Shown: in pieces, positions 1-8,637 of the stretch
Numbering within the stretch: position 1 is the first letter of the stretch
Layout: every line of letters starts with the position of its first letter
Translations under genes and position numbers: made by a program
Assembly: GCA_946479475.1 (NCBI GenBank)
Contig: CAMLGG010000078.1
Span: forward strand, 1 to 19,471
DNA: 19,471 bases
Direction of reading: 5' to 3'
From: an uncultured Ideonella sp.
Lineage (GTDB): Bacteria > Pseudomonadota > Gammaproteobacteria > Burkholderiales > Burkholderiaceae
The notes under the pieces: model-generated
The model's input: the letters and a program-made list of their open reading frames with translations, nothing else
The model's database searches: none
Told to the model about the DNA's origin: nothing

Positions 1-299
1 CCGCCGCTGGCGTTGGGGTCGAGGTACTGCAGCTTGAGGTACCTCCAGCTCGGCGCGGTGGCGAAGTCGTCCGGGTTCCACACCGGGCAGAAGTAGGCCA
101 GCGGCGGGTTGCGACCGGCCGAGCGCACGTGGCCACCGGTCTGGCTGGTCAGACCGAACTGCAGGGTCTGCAGCGAGTCGGGCACGCAGGTGGGCGCGAC
201 GGTGAGCCAGTCCGCGGTCGCGTGCGCTGCGGAGTGCAGGGCGCAGAGGGCGCAGAAGGCGGCGCCGGCGAGCGGGCGCCGCAAGCTGGTCGGGATCAT
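1..299 (-). CDS. Secreted hypothetical protein, 3' end cut by window edge
   Basis: Reading the minus strand from the ATG at 297-299 gives an open frame of 99 codons that reaches the left edge without a stop, so the C-terminus lies outside the window. An AAGGAG Shine-Dalgarno (plus-strand 306-311) sits about 7 bases upstream and fixes the start. Residues 1-27 look like a Sec signal peptide: arginines at 7-8, a hydrophobic Ala/Leu/Cys core, and a probable cut after A-H-A at 25-27. The mature part begins T-A-D-W and is rich in Gly, Pro and aromatic residues, with cysteines in the APTCVPDS and YFCPVW segments. I do not recognise a family. It lies 128 bases downstream of the BTAD regulator gene on the same strand, so the two may be cotranscribed or the regulator may act on it; this is inference only. 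Confidence 0.6.
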   Translation of the reverse strand, partial: MIPTSLRRPLAGAAFCALCALHSAAHATADWLTVAPTCVPDSLQTLQFGLTSQTGGHVRSAGRNPPLAYFCPVWNPDDFATAPSWRYLKLQYLDPNASG

Positions 300-427
300 G
301 GTGGTCTCCTTGGGGGTGGGCACGGAACGATCGGGCCTCGCCAGCTTCCGGCCGGCCGTCTTACCGATGCCCTACGGGGACCTCACCGCAACCACCGAGA
401 ACAGGGGAGGCGGCGCACCGCCCCGGT

Positions 428-2530
428 TCAGCCGCGCCAGGCGGGCAGGCCCAGCTCGACGGCCAGGCGCCGGGTCTCTTCCGAGGGCCCGAGGCCGCCG
501 GCCACCGAGAGCATGGCGCAGCAGGCCCGCCAGGCGCGCAGGGCCTCGGCGTGGTCGCCCAGGCGCGACTGCAGGCGCATCAGCCGCCGGTGGAGCGACT
601 CGGCCAGCGGCTCGGCATCGAGCGCCCGCTCGTACAGCTGGATCGACGCCGGCGCATCCACCGCCTCGATGTGCGCGGCCAGCTGCGCCACGGTCACGAC
701 GAAGCGCTGGCGGTAGCGCTGGCGTGCCGCCAGCACCCAGTCGGCGTCGTCCTCGTTGGCCAGGAAGGCGCCGCGCATGAGCGACAGCAGTTCCTGCCCC
801 CAGTTGCGCAGCTCGTCCAGCGGCGCGTCGTGCGCCGAGCCGATGCGCTGCATCAGCGCGTGCAGGGCGCCGACGTCGCTCCAGACCCACCTGGGGTCCA
901 GCGAGAGCTTGCCGCCCTCGAGCCGCACCAGGCGCGGATCGTCCAGCAGGCGGCGCAGGCGCAGCAGGGCGACGTCGAAGGACTTGCGCTGCGCAGCCGG
1001 CTCGGCCTCGGGCCAGAGCCAGTCGAGCAGGGCGGCCACGGGCAAGGGGCTTTCGCCGTGCGCCAGCAGGGCGCGCAGCAGGTCGAGCGGGCGCTGGGCC
1101 GTCTTGCCGCTGCTGCGGGCCAGGGGCTCGTCGTCGAGCAGCGCCTCGAACTCGCCGAAGCCGCGCAGCACGAGCGGCCAGGGCCAGGCCTGCAACGCCG
1201 CGTCCGGCCCGGGCAGGCGGTGCAGGCGGACGAAGCGGCGCAGCCACGCCGGCTCCATCTCGTGGGCCAGCGCCAGGCGGGCCAGCTCGGCGATCCGCCC
1301 GGGCAGCCACCAGACGGCGGTGGTGCGGAAGCCGCGCCGGGCGCCTTCGGCCATGGCGGGGCGCAGTTCGGCCAGGGCCTCTTCCTGCCGGCCCAGGCCG
1401 AGCAGGGCGCTGGCGCGCATCAGCCGTGCGGTGAAGACGAGCAGGCCGGCGTCGATGGGCGCGGCAGCCGCCAGGGCCTGGTCGAATCGCTCCAGCGCCG
1501 CGGCCGGATCGCCCGCCTCGAGCAGCGCCTGGCCCAGACTCAGGGCGTGGGTTGCCGTGCGATAGGGGCCGCCGATCTCGGCCGAGTTGTCCAGCGCCGC
1601 CCGGGCCAGCTCGACGGCCTGGGCGGCCTCGCCGCGCAGCAGCGCCAGGCCGGCGTGGAAGTGCCAGTAGTGCGTCTGGTCGGCCTGCGGGCCGCGGTCC
1701 AGCACCGGACGCATCGCATCCAGGTGGGCCTGGGCGGCCTCGGCGTCGTGCGCGGCGAGGGCCAGTGCGGCGCCGTGGGCGTGCAGCGCGTACTTGTGCT
1801 CGCGCAGGCCATGCTTGCGCACGAGCTGCAGCGCCGCGTCGATGGCCTGCCGGCCGCGCTCGAACTGCGCCGCGTAGCGGGCGTGGGTGGCCAGCGTCTC
1901 CAGCCAGACGAGCGCCTCGCCCGGCAGCAGGCCCGTCATGTCCAGGCCGGGCAGGGCATCGACGATCAGGCTGGCGCGGCCGAACTCCCCGCGCCACAGG
2001 TGGTACTGGGCGAGGAAGGTGGCCAGCTTCAGCCGGGTCGCGCCGGGCTTCAGCTGGCGCACCAGCGTGGCGCCACGCTCGGCCCAGCGGGCGAGAAGCG
2101 GATGCGATGGATTGCGCAGCAGGATGCCGATCCCGCAGGCGAGCACGCGGGCCTCGAGCTCGTCCGAGGCCCAGGCGGCCCGCCCGTCGCCCTGCGGCAG
2201 GCAGCTTCCCAGCTGCTCGATCCAGCCGTCCAGAGGCTCCAGCGGGCCCTCGTCGACGTAGAAGCTCTCGATGATCGCCGCCAGGCACAGCAGCTGGCCC
2301 AGCCTTTCGCCTTGGGCGGAGAACCGGTGGTAGGCCGCTTCGAGCAGGGCCCGGGATTCGGTCACGTCCAGCGCGGCGTCGACCCGCGTCGCCCAGTAGC
2401 AGGCCCAGGGGGCTTCGGCGGCGCGGGCGGGGGTGACGGGCGGCAGGTGCAGCTGCGGCCAGAGCACGGGCTGGGCCAGCAGGCCCGGCGTGGCGGCCGA
2501 CAGTTCCTGTTCGGTCGGTGCGGAGGCCAT
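428..2530 (-). CDS. BTAD-domain transcriptional regulator with TPR-like N-terminal half
   Basis: A 700-residue cytoplasmic protein. Residues about 50-430 are helix-rich with repeated Ala/Leu helix-turn-helix units, such as the stretches around 290-315 and 325-395, as expected for TPR or MalT-like superhelices. Residues about 451-552 form an OmpR-type winged helix, opening with [17 protein letters not shown] and carrying the [13 protein letters not shown] and [10 protein letters not shown] segments. Residues about 555-690 match a bacterial transcriptional activator domain. Related proteins often carry a P-loop ATPase at the N-terminus; I see no Walker A motif here. The ATG at 2530 has no clear Shine-Dalgarno, but the next methionine is near residue 198. 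It is divergent from yebC across 140 bases and upstream of a secreted-protein gene on its own strand. It probably controls transcription; its target and signal are unknown. Confidence 0.75.
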   Translation of the reverse strand: MASAPTEQELSAATPGLLAQPVLWPQLHLPPVTPARAAEAPWACYWATRVDAALDVTESRALLEAAYHRFSAQGERLGQLLCLAAIIESFYVDEGPLEPLDGWIEQLGSCLPQGDGRAAWASDELEARVLACGIGILLRNPSHPLLARWAERGATLVRQLKPGATRLKLATFLAQYHLWRGEFGRASLIVDALPGLDMTGLLPGEALVWLETLATHARYAAQFERGRQAIDAALQLVRKHGLREHKYALHAHGAALALAAHDAEAAQAHLDAMRPVLDRGPQADQTHYWHFHAGLALLRGEAAQAVELARAALDNSAEIGGPYRTATHALSLGQALLEAGDPAAALERFDQALAAAAPIDAGLLVFTARLMRASALLGLGRQEEALAELRPAMAEGARRGFRTTAVWWLPGRIAELARLALAHEMEPAWLRRFVRLHRLPGPDAALQAWPWPLVLRGFGEFEALLDDEPLARSSGKTAQRPLDLLRALLAHGESPLPVAALLDWLWPEAEPAAQRKSFDVALLRLRRLLDDPRLVRLEGGKLSLDPRWVWSDVGALHALMQRIGSAHDAPLDELRNWGQELLSLMRGAFLANEDDADWVLAARQRYRQRFVVTVAQLAAHIEAVDAPASIQLYERALDAEPLAESLHRRLMRLQSRLGDHAEALRAWRACCAMLSVAGGLGPSEETRRLAVELGLPAWRG

Positions 2531-2591
2531 GGCGCGACGGACGTTGCCACGCAGTGTGGAAGCGGGCTACGGCGGTGTCAACGCGGGCAGC

Positions 2592-2597
2592 TAAAAT
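2592..2597 (+). promoter_or_regulatory. Candidate -10 element for the yebC-led gene run
   Basis: TAAAAT lies 74 bases before the yebC start, in the 140-base gap between yebC and the divergent regulator gene. It matches the sigma-70 -10 consensus at five of six positions. No convincing -35 hexamer lies 16-18 bases upstream; GTGTCA at 2575-2580 is too close. The call rests on the -10 match and on the fact that this is the only sizeable gap before the long co-directional run. Confidence 0.35.
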
Positions 2598-2670
2598 GCC
2601 CGGTTCCCCACGACAAGAAACCCGCGGCCTCCAGCTTGCCCCAAGCTCGCCGCGCGGCACAGGAGTTCGC

Positions 2671-3396
2671 ATGGCCGGTCATTCCAAATGGGCCAACATC
2701 CAGCATCGCAAAGGCCGCCAGGACGAGAAGCGCGGCAAGGCCTGGACGCGGGTGATCCGTGAAATCATGGTCGCGGCCCGGCTGGGCGGCGGCGACCCGA
2801 ACGCCAACCCGCGCCTGAGGCTGGCGGTCGAGAAGGCCAAGGCGGTCAACCTGCCGGTCGACACCGTCAAGCGCAACATCGACAAGGCCACCGGCAACCT
2901 CGAGGGCGTCGACTACGAGGAGATCCGCTACGAGGGCTACGGCATCGGCGGCGCGGCCATCATCGTCGACTGCATGACCGACAACCGGGTGCGCACCGTG
3001 GCCGAAGTCCGGCACGCGTTCAGCAAGCACGGCGGCAACCTCGGCACCGAGGGCTCGGTGGCCTTCCAGTTCAAGCACTGCGGCCAGCTGGTCTTCGCGC
3101 CAGGCACCTCTGAAGACAAGGTGATGGAGGCGGCGCTCGAAGCCGGCGCCGAGGACGTGATCACCGGCGAGGACGGCTCGATCGAGGTGCTGACCGCGCC
3201 GGGCGACTTCGAGGCGGTGAAGAACGCCCTCGAGGCAGCCGGCCTCAAGCCCGAGATCGCCGAGGTGACGATGCGCGCCGAAAACACGATCGAGCTGAGC
3301 GGCGAGGACGCCGCGCGCATGCAGAAGCTGCTCGACGTGATCGAGGACCTCGACGACGTGCAAGAGGTCTATCACAACGCGGATCTCCAAGAATGA
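2671..3396 (+). CDS. yebC: YebC/PmpR family protein (TACO1-like)
   Basis: A 241-residue protein of normal length for the family. It opens with the family's hallmark [20 protein letters not shown], which sets the start at 2671; AGGAG at 2661-2665 is its ribosome binding site. Further family segments follow, including [20 protein letters not shown], the [19 protein letters not shown] strand-loop near residues 89-108, and [14 protein letters not shown]. The family is cytoplasmic. Members were described as DNA-binding regulators, while the human homologue TACO1 and later bacterial work link them to translation of difficult sequences such as proline runs. The stop codon overlaps the purD start (ATGA, 3393-3396), so the two are probably translationally coupled. 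It is the first gene of the plus-strand run. Confidence 0.95.
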   Translation: MAGHSKWANIQHRKGRQDEKRGKAWTRVIREIMVAARLGGGDPNANPRLRLAVEKAKAVNLPVDTVKRNIDKATGNLEGVDYEEIRYEGYGIGGAAIIVDCMTDNRVRTVAEVRHAFSKHGGNLGTEGSVAFQFKHCGQLVFAPGTSEDKVMEAALEAGAEDVITGEDGSIEVLTAPGDFEAVKNALEAAGLKPEIAEVTMRAENTIELSGEDAARMQKLLDVIEDLDDVQEVYHNADLQE

Positions 3397-4682
3397 ACGT
3401 TCTCGTGATCGGCGGCGGCGGCCGCGAACATGCCCTCGCCTGGAAGCTCGCCGCGAGCGAGAAGGTGCAGCACGTCTACGTGGCACCCGGCAACGGCGGC
3501 ACGGCGCTGGACAAGCGCCTGACCAACGTCCCGATCACCGACCTGGAACAGCTGGCCGACTTCGCCGTGGCGCAGAAGGTCGGGCTGACGGTGGTGGGGC
3601 CGGAGGCGCCCCTGTCGCAGGGGGCGGTCGACATCTTCCGCGCCCGCGGCCTTCGGGTCTTCGGTCCGACGAAGGCGGCGGCGCAGCTCGAGAGCTCCAA
3701 GGCCTTCGCCAAGGACTTCATGAAGCGCCACGGCATCCCGACCGCGGCCTACGAGACCTTCACCGACCCGGCGGCGGCCCATGCCTGCGTCGACAAGCTC
3801 GGCGCGCCCATCGTCGTCAAGGCCGACGGCCTGGCGGCGGGCAAGGGCGTGGTGGTCGCGATGACGCTGGAGGAGGCTCACGAGGCCGTGCGCTTCATGC
3901 TGGAGGACAACACCCTCGGCGTGCAGCACAACGCGGGCGGCGCCCGGGTGGTCATCGAGGAGTTCCTGCAGGGCGAGGAGGCCAGCTTCATCGTCCTGTG
4001 CGACGGCAGGAACGTGCTGCCTCTGGCCACCAGCCAGGACCACAAGCGCGTCGGCGATGGCGACACCGGCCCGAACACCGGCGGCATGGGCGCGTACTCG
4101 CCCGCGCCCGTGGTCACGCCCAACGTGCACGCCCGCGCGATGCACGAGATCATCCTGCCCACCGTGGCCGGCATGGCCAAGGACGGCATCCCGTTCACCG
4201 GCTTCCTCTATGCCGGCCTGATGATCGACGCCAACGGCCAGCCCAAGACCCTCGAGTTCAACACCCGCATGGGCGACCCCGAGACCCAGCCGATCATGAT
4301 GCGGCTCAAGAGCGACCTGGTCGACGTGCTGGGCCACGCCTGCGACGGCACCCTGGACAAGGTCGAGCTGAACTGGGATCGCCGCTTCGCGCTGGGCGTC
4401 GTCATGGCCGCCGCCGGCTACCCCGCCTCGCCCCGCAAGGGCGACGAGATCACCGGCCTGCCGGCCGACGCCGCCGGCACGGAAGACTCGGTTGTCTTCC
4501 ACGCGGGCACGGCGATGCACGACGGCAAGCTGGTGACCAGCGGCGGGCGCGTCCTGTGCGTGACGGCGCTGGGCGATTCGGCCCGCGCGGCCCAGCACCG
4601 TGCCTACGAGGTGCTGCAGGACATCCGCTTCGACGGCGCGATCTTCCGCTCCGACATCGGCCACCGTGCCATCAAGCGGTAG
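3393..4682 (+). CDS. purD: Phosphoribosylamine-glycine ligase (GAR synthetase)
   Basis: A 429-residue cytoplasmic enzyme of the usual length. It joins 5-phosphoribosylamine and glycine using ATP, the second step of de novo purine synthesis. The N-terminal nucleotide-like fold begins [19 protein letters not shown]. The ATP-grasp region carries [18 protein letters not shown], the [10 protein letters not shown] loop and the metal-binding [12 protein letters not shown] segment, and the C-terminal domain includes FHAGT and TSGGRVL. All expected landmarks are present. It starts within the yebC stop codon (4-base overlap) and its own 3' end overlaps the next gene by 17 bases if that gene uses the GTG at 4666. 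A purine gene sandwiched between yebC and an acyltransferase suggests joint housekeeping transcription, not a dedicated purine operon. Confidence 0.97.
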   Translation: MNVLVIGGGGREHALAWKLAASEKVQHVYVAPGNGGTALDKRLTNVPITDLEQLADFAVAQKVGLTVVGPEAPLSQGAVDIFRARGLRVFGPTKAAAQLESSKAFAKDFMKRHGIPTAAYETFTDPAAAHACVDKLGAPIVVKADGLAAGKGVVVAMTLEEAHEAVRFMLEDNTLGVQHNAGGARVVIEEFLQGEEASFIVLCDGRNVLPLATSQDHKRVGDGDTGPNTGGMGAYSPAPVVTPNVHARAMHEIILPTVAGMAKDGIPFTGFLYAGLMIDANGQPKTLEFNTRMGDPETQPIMMRLKSDLVDVLGHACDGTLDKVELNWDRRFALGVVMAAAGYPASPRKGDEITGLPADAAGTEDSVVFHAGTAMHDGKLVTSGGRVLCVTALGDSARAAQHRAYEVLQDIRFDGAIFRSDIGHRAIKR

Positions 4683-5256
4683 CCCGGGCAGTCATCTGGC
4701 CCGGGCGCTGTTGCGCCTGGCCGGCTGGCAGCTGCAGTTCGACGGCCTGCCGGCCCGCCAGGGCGTGCTGATCGCCTACCCCCACACCTCCAACTGGGAC
4801 TTCGTGGTCGGCGTGCTCGCCAAGTGGGCGATCGGCCTGCAGTTCGCGTTCTGGGGCAAGGACAGCCTGTTCCGCATCCCGCTGTTCGGGCCCTGGCTGC
4901 GCTGGCTGGGCGGCATCCCGGTCGACCGCTTCAACGCCCGCGGCGTGGTGGCCGACATGGTCCGCCGCTTCGAGCAGGCGAGGGCGGATGACGAGTACCT
5001 CTGGCTCGCGCTGGCGCCCGAAGGCACGCGCCGCTACCAGCCGCATTGGCGCAGCGGCTTCTACCAGGTCGCATTGCAGGCCGGCGTACCCTTGGGCCTG
5101 GCCTTCTTCGACTATCGGCGCAAGCGCATCGGCGTCCTGGGGTTCGTGCGGCTGAGCGGTGACCGCGAAGCCGATCTGGCGAGCATCGGCACCGCCTATG
5201 CCGGTGTCGCCGGCAGGCACCCGGCCCTGTCGGCGCCCGTTGTCTTCAAGGAGTGA
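4666..5256 (+). CDS. PlsC-like lysophospholipid acyltransferase family protein
   Basis: About 196 residues from the GTG at 4666. The frame stays open upstream to a GTG at 4600, but that would overlap purD by 83 bases and give a low-complexity Ser/Arg leader, so I prefer 4666 (17-base overlap). The acyltransferase motif HxxxxD is present as HTSNWD (His40, Asp45), followed by the [14 protein letters not shown] segment, the GGIPVDRF block and the substrate-binding EGTRR block. These four blocks are the standard signature of glycerolipid acyltransferases, which move an acyl chain from acyl-CoA or acyl-ACP to a lysophospholipid or related acceptor at the inner membrane. There is no obvious transmembrane helix beyond amphipathic stretches. 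The acceptor is unknown; it need not be the main PlsC of the cell. AAGGAG at its 3' end serves hemF. Confidence 0.82.
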   Translation: MPSSGSPGSHLARALLRLAGWQLQFDGLPARQGVLIAYPHTSNWDFVVGVLAKWAIGLQFAFWGKDSLFRIPLFGPWLRWLGGIPVDRFNARGVVADMVRRFEQARADDEYLWLALAPEGTRRYQPHWRSGFYQVALQAGVPLGLAFFDYRRKRIGVLGFVRLSGDREADLASIGTAYAGVAGRHPALSAPVVFKE

Positions 5257-5260
5257 GCCC

Positions 5261-6187
5261 ATGAGCTTCGACGCCGCCGCCGCGCGCGCCTACTTCACCG
5301 GACTGCAATCGCGCATAGTCGATTCGCTGGCGTCATTGGATGGCAAGCCCTTCCTCAGCGACTCCTGGACGAGGGATCCGGGCGAGCGCCTGCAAGGAGA
5401 CGGCATCTCGCGCCTGGTCGAGGAAGGAAACCTCTTCGAGCGCGGCGGCTGCAACTTCAGCCACGTGCGTGGTCCGGCCATGCCGGCCTCGGCCACCGCG
5501 CACCGCCCCGCGCTGGCCGGTGCGCCTTTCGAGGCGATGGGTGTCTCGCTGGTGCTCCACCCGCGCAACCCGCACGTGCCGACGGTGCACATGAACGTGC
5601 GACTGTTCGCGGCGATGCCGAAGGATGCGGAGCCGGTCGTGTGGTTCGGCGGCGGGATGGACCTGACGCCCTACTACGGCGTCGAGGCCGATGCGGTGCA
5701 CTTCCATCGCACCTGCCGCGATGCGCTGGCACCTTTCGGCGCAGAGTTCCATCCGCGTTTCAAGCGCTGGTGCGACGAGTACTTCTTCCTCAAGCACCGC
5801 AACGAGCCGCGCGGCATAGGCGGCGTGTTCTTCGACGACTTCAACGAGCTGGGCTTCGACCGCAGCTTCGAGATGACGCAGGCCGTGGGCGATGCCTTCC
5901 TGGCCGCCTACACGCCCATCGTGGAGCGCCGGCGCGAAATGCCCTACGGCGAGCGCGAGCGCGACTTCCAGGCCTACCGCCGCGGCCGCTATGTCGAGTT
6001 CAACCTGGTGTTCGACCGCGGCACCTTGTTCGGCCTGCAGTCGGGCGGCCGCACCGAGGCCATCCTGATGTCGATGCCGCCGATCGTGCGCTGGCGCTAC
6101 GACTGGCATCCGGAGCCGGGCACGCCCGAGGCGCGGCTGTACACCGATTTCCTCCGCCCGCGTGAGTGGGCCGAAGAGAAGGCCTGA
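5261..6187 (+). CDS. hemF: Oxygen-dependent coproporphyrinogen III oxidase
   Basis: A 308-residue enzyme, normal for HemF, that converts coproporphyrinogen III to protoporphyrinogen IX by oxygen-dependent decarboxylation of two propionates in haem synthesis. The start at 5261 has AAGGAG at 5248-5253, overlapping the end of the preceding gene. Landmarks are [13 protein letters not shown] near residue 65, the [15 protein letters not shown] segment, the family signature [12 protein letters not shown] at residues 128-139, the [10 protein letters not shown] stretch, and the C-terminal [12 protein letters not shown] followed by [12 protein letters not shown]. The segments the family relies on are all intact. 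It implies aerobic haem synthesis; whether an anaerobic HemN also exists cannot be seen here. The nadD start lies two bases after its stop. Confidence 0.97.
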   Translation: MSFDAAAARAYFTGLQSRIVDSLASLDGKPFLSDSWTRDPGERLQGDGISRLVEEGNLFERGGCNFSHVRGPAMPASATAHRPALAGAPFEAMGVSLVLHPRNPHVPTVHMNVRLFAAMPKDAEPVVWFGGGMDLTPYYGVEADAVHFHRTCRDALAPFGAEFHPRFKRWCDEYFFLKHRNEPRGIGGVFFDDFNELGFDRSFEMTQAVGDAFLAAYTPIVERRREMPYGERERDFQAYRRGRYVEFNLVFDRGTLFGLQSGGRTEAILMSMPPIVRWRYDWHPEPGTPEARLYTDFLRPREWAEEKA

Positions 6188-6189
6188 AG

Positions 6190-6795
6190 ATGGCGGCACG
6201 CCGCATCGGCATCTATGGAGGCAGCTTCGACCCGCCGCACCTCGCGCACCTGGCGCTGGCTCGCGTCGCCCGGGACCAGCTCGCCCTGGACGAACTGCGG
6301 CTCATGCCCGCCGGCCATCCCTGGCAGAAGCCCGGCCTGCACACGCCAGGCGAGCAGCGCGAGGCGATGACGAGGTTGCTCGTCGCCGACGAGCCCGGCC
6401 TGGTCGTCGACGGCCGCGAGCTGCATCGCGCCGGCGCCAGCTACACGGTCGACACCCTGCGCGAGCTGGCCGCCGAAATGCCCGGCGCGGAGCTCTTCCT
6501 CGTCATGGGCGCGGACCAGTTCGCCAAGCTCGACACCTGGCACGAGGCGCGCGAGCTGCCGCGCCTGGCCACGCTCGCCGTGGCCGCCCGCCAGGGCCAG
6601 GCGGTCCAGCCGCCCGCCGGCTGGGCCGGCCCGCCGCTTGCCTGGCGCGAGCTTGCCCTGCCGCGCATCGACATCTCGGCCACCGGCGCGCGGCGAATGG
6701 CCGCTGCCGGCGAACCCCTGGCCCCGCTGGTGGGCGAGGCGGTCGCAGGCTATATTGACCAACACCAGCTTTACCGGGCGTCCCCCGGCTCCTGA
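6190..6795 (+). CDS. nadD: Nicotinate-mononucleotide adenylyltransferase
   Basis: About 201 residues from the ATG at 6190; an in-frame GTG at 6166 would overlap hemF and add eight residues with no family match. It adenylylates nicotinate mononucleotide to deamido-NAD in NAD synthesis. The nucleotidyltransferase motif GIYGGSFDPPHLAHL spans residues 7-21, with the HxxH-type histidines at 17 and 20. The FLVMGADQFAKLDTWHE segment is typical NadD, and the C-terminal ISxT-type motif reads ISATGAR (162-168), a slightly variant form. Its TGA stop is directly followed by the ATG of rsfS. nadD next to rsfS is a widely conserved bacterial pairing, which supports both calls. Confidence 0.96.
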   Translation: MAARRIGIYGGSFDPPHLAHLALARVARDQLALDELRLMPAGHPWQKPGLHTPGEQREAMTRLLVADEPGLVVDGRELHRAGASYTVDTLRELAAEMPGAELFLVMGADQFAKLDTWHEARELPRLATLAVAARQGQAVQPPAGWAGPPLAWRELALPRIDISATGARRMAAAGEPLAPLVGEAVAGYIDQHQLYRASPGS

Positions 6796-7533
6796 ATGGA
6801 CATCCGCAAACTGCAACGCGCCATCGTCGATGGCCTCGAGGACGTGAAGGCCCAAGGCATCGTGGTCTTCAACACCGAGCACCTCTCGCCGCTTTTCGAG
6901 CGGGTCATCGTGGCCTCCGGCACCAGCAACCGCCAGACCAAGGCGCTGGCCGCCAGCGTGCGCGACGCGGTGAAATCGAAAGGCATGCCGGTGCTGCGCA
7001 CCGAGGGCGAGGACAACGGCGAGTGGATCATCGTCGACTGCGGCGCCGCGGTCGCGCACATCATGCAGCCCGCGATCCGCGACTACTACCGCCTGGAGGA
7101 GATCTGGGGCGGCAAGCCGGTGAAGCTCAAGCTCGGCAACGAGAAGACGTCGCTGCCCAAGGCTTCCGAAGGCATGGACGACGAAGAAGAGGACGAGGCC
7201 CCCGCGAGGAAGAAGCCGGCGGCGAAGAAGTCCGCCGCCCACGCGGCGCCGACCGAGAAGTCCGATGCCGGCCGCGCCGCGCTGGGCAGTTCGACTGCGA
7301 AGCGCCGCGGCGGCGACGGTGCCTCGGCCGCCAGGAAGCCGGCTCCCGCGCGCAAGGTGACGAGCGGCCGTGCAACGACGGGCTCCCCGGCGCCGGCCAG
7401 GAAGGCGGTGGCCAAGACGGCACCGGCGAAGGCTCCCGCGAAGGCTCCCGCGAAGAAGGCCGTCGCCAAGGCGCCGGCACGCAAGGCCACCGTGGCAAAG
7501 AAGGCCGCGCCGGCGCGCAAGAGCGCCCGCTGA
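6796..7533 (+). CDS. rsfS: Ribosomal silencing factor RsfS with long Lys/Ala/Pro-rich tail
   Basis: A 245-residue protein, about twice the usual 105-120 residues. Residues 1-115 are a complete RsfS domain (MDIRKLQRAIVDGLEDVKAQ, then the GTSNRQTKALAASV, WIIVDCG and RDYYRLEEIW segments). RsfS binds ribosomal protein L14 on the large subunit and blocks subunit joining when nutrients are short. An acidic hinge MDDEEEDE (127-134) then leads to a tail (136-245) made almost only of Ala, Lys, Arg, Pro, Ser and Thr, with repeats such as APARK and APAK, like a histone H1 tail. The tail should be disordered and strongly basic, so rRNA or DNA binding is plausible but inferred. The ATG follows the nadD stop directly with no visible Shine-Dalgarno, pointing to coupled reinitiation. 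Confidence 0.95.
   Translation: MDIRKLQRAIVDGLEDVKAQGIVVFNTEHLSPLFERVIVASGTSNRQTKALAASVRDAVKSKGMPVLRTEGEDNGEWIIVDCGAAVAHIMQPAIRDYYRLEEIWGGKPVKLKLGNEKTSLPKASEGMDDEEEDEAPARKKPAAKKSAAHAAPTEKSDAGRAALGSSTAKRRGGDGASAARKPAPARKVTSGRATTGSPAPARKAVAKTAPAKAPAKAPAKKAVAKAPARKATVAKKAAPARKSAR
7426..7455 (+). repeat. 12-nt tandem repeat in the rsfS tail
   Basis: GCGAAGGCTCCC occurs twice perfectly in tandem (7426-7437 and 7438-7449), followed by a partial third copy GCGAAG. It encodes the AKAP units of the basic tail. Twelve is a multiple of three, so gain or loss of a unit would change tail length without a frameshift. Confidence 0.85.
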
Positions 7534-7545
7534 TCCGCGGCGCCG

Positions 7546-8016
7546 ATGCGGCTGTTGATCGCGGCAGTCGGCCAGCGCCAGCCGGCCTGGGCCGACGCCG
7601 CCTACGAAGACTTCGCCAAGCGCTTCCCGCCCGAGATGCGGTTGGAGCTCAAGGCCGTGAAGGCCGAGCCGCGCAGCGGCGGCAAGACGGCGGCCCAGCT
7701 GATGGCGGCTGAAGCGCAGCGCCTGGATGGGGCCTGCCCCAAGGGTGCCCGTCGCGTGCTGCTCGACGAGCGTGGCACGCGGCTGACCACGGTCCAGCTC
7801 GCAGAGCGCATGCAGGCCTGGCGCGGCGAGGGCCGTGACGTCGCCTTCCTGATCGGCGGCCCGGACGGGCTGGACCCTTCGCTGAAGGCCAGCGCCGAGG
7901 AGTCGATGCGCCTGTCCGACCTCACGCTGCCGCACGCCTTCGTGCGGGTGCTGCTGGCCGAGGCGCTGTACCGGGCCTGGTCGCTCGCGATCGGCCACCC
8001 TTACCACCGAGAGTGA
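7546..8016 (+). CDS. rlmH: 23S rRNA (pseudouridine-1915-N3) methyltransferase
   Basis: A 156-residue SPOUT-class methyltransferase, normal for RlmH, which methylates pseudouridine 1915 in helix 69 of 23S rRNA on assembled ribosomes using SAM. It starts [10 protein letters not shown] and keeps the knotted SAM-binding loop [10 protein letters not shown] (GGPDG at residues 104-108) and the C-terminal [19 protein letters not shown] stretch ending HPYHRE, which is diagnostic for the family. The start lies 12 bases after the rsfS stop; rsfS-rlmH adjacency is common across bacteria. The TGA stop shares its final base with the maf ATG. No strong Shine-Dalgarno is visible. Confidence 0.97.
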   Translation: MRLLIAAVGQRQPAWADAAYEDFAKRFPPEMRLELKAVKAEPRSGGKTAAQLMAAEAQRLDGACPKGARRVLLDERGTRLTTVQLAERMQAWRGEGRDVAFLIGGPDGLDPSLKASAEESMRLSDLTLPHAFVRVLLAEALYRAWSLAIGHPYHRE

Positions 8017-8618
8017 TGCACGAGTTCGTCTACCTCGCGTCGCAGAGTCCGCGCCGTCGACAGCTGCTCGACCAGCTTGGCGTGCGTCACGAGCCGCTGC
8101 TGGCCGAGGCGGACGAAGACGCCGAAAGCCTGGAGGCCACGCGGCACGGCGAGCTGCCGCGGGCGTATGTCGAGCGGGTCACCCGTGCCAAGCTCGCCGC
8201 CGCACGCAGGCGTCTCCAACGCCGTGGCCTGCCGCCGGCGCCCATCCTCTGCGCCGACACCACCGTCGCCCTCGGCCGCCGCATCCTCGGCAAGCCGGTG
8301 GACGCAGCCGATGCCGCTGCCACGCTGTCCGCCCTTTCCGGCCGCAGCCACCGCGTGCTGACCGCGGTGGCGGTGTGGGACGGCCGTAGAACGGCCTTCG
8401 CCCTCAGCGATTCGCACGTGCGTTTCGCCCGGCTGCCGGCCGAGGTCATCGAGGCCTACGTCGCCGGGGGAGAGCCGTTCGGCAAGGCCGGCTCGTACGC
8501 CATCCAGAGCTCGCTGGCCGGCTGGATAGAGCGCATCGCCGGAAGCTACTCCGGTATCATGGGTTTGCCCCTCTACGAGACCACCCAGCTGTTGCGCCGC
8601 GCCCGCGTGCGCTGCTGA
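8016..8618 (+). CDS. maf: Maf family nucleotide pyrophosphatase
   Basis: About 200 residues from the ATG at 8016, which overlaps the rlmH stop by one base (TGATG); a GTG one codon earlier is possible but less likely. Maf proteins hydrolyse nucleoside triphosphates such as dTTP and UTP, or modified nucleotides, to monophosphates plus pyrophosphate, and have been linked to septum inhibition. The [12 protein letters not shown] motif spans residues 7-18, the catalytic-acid segment CADTTVALG has Asp81, and the C-terminal GKAGSYAIQ and [14 protein letters not shown] blocks are complete. The presence of both blocks suggests the YhdE-like dTTP/UTP branch, though substrate cannot be fixed from sequence alone. 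Confidence 0.94.
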   Translation: MHEFVYLASQSPRRRQLLDQLGVRHEPLLAEADEDAESLEATRHGELPRAYVERVTRAKLAAARRRLQRRGLPPAPILCADTTVALGRRILGKPVDAADAAATLSALSGRSHRVLTAVAVWDGRRTAFALSDSHVRFARLPAEVIEAYVAGGEPFGKAGSYAIQSSLAGWIERIAGSYSGIMGLPLYETTQLLRRARVRC

Positions 8619-8637
8619 CAAGCCGGGGCGAGGCCCC

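Noticed and set aside
300..427. Possible terminator after the BTAD gene (GGCGG-TGCG-CCGCC on the minus strand)
   Set aside because: The stem has only five pairs and no T tract follows.
372..2755. Long open frames overlapping the BTAD gene on both strands (766 and 734 codons)
   Set aside because: They are Arg/Ala/Pro/Gly or Gln/Gly-rich with no domain pattern, and mirror codon bias of the real gene at high GC.
4600..4665. Upstream GTG start for the acyltransferase
   Set aside because: It would overlap purD deeply and adds a Ser/Arg leader without family match.
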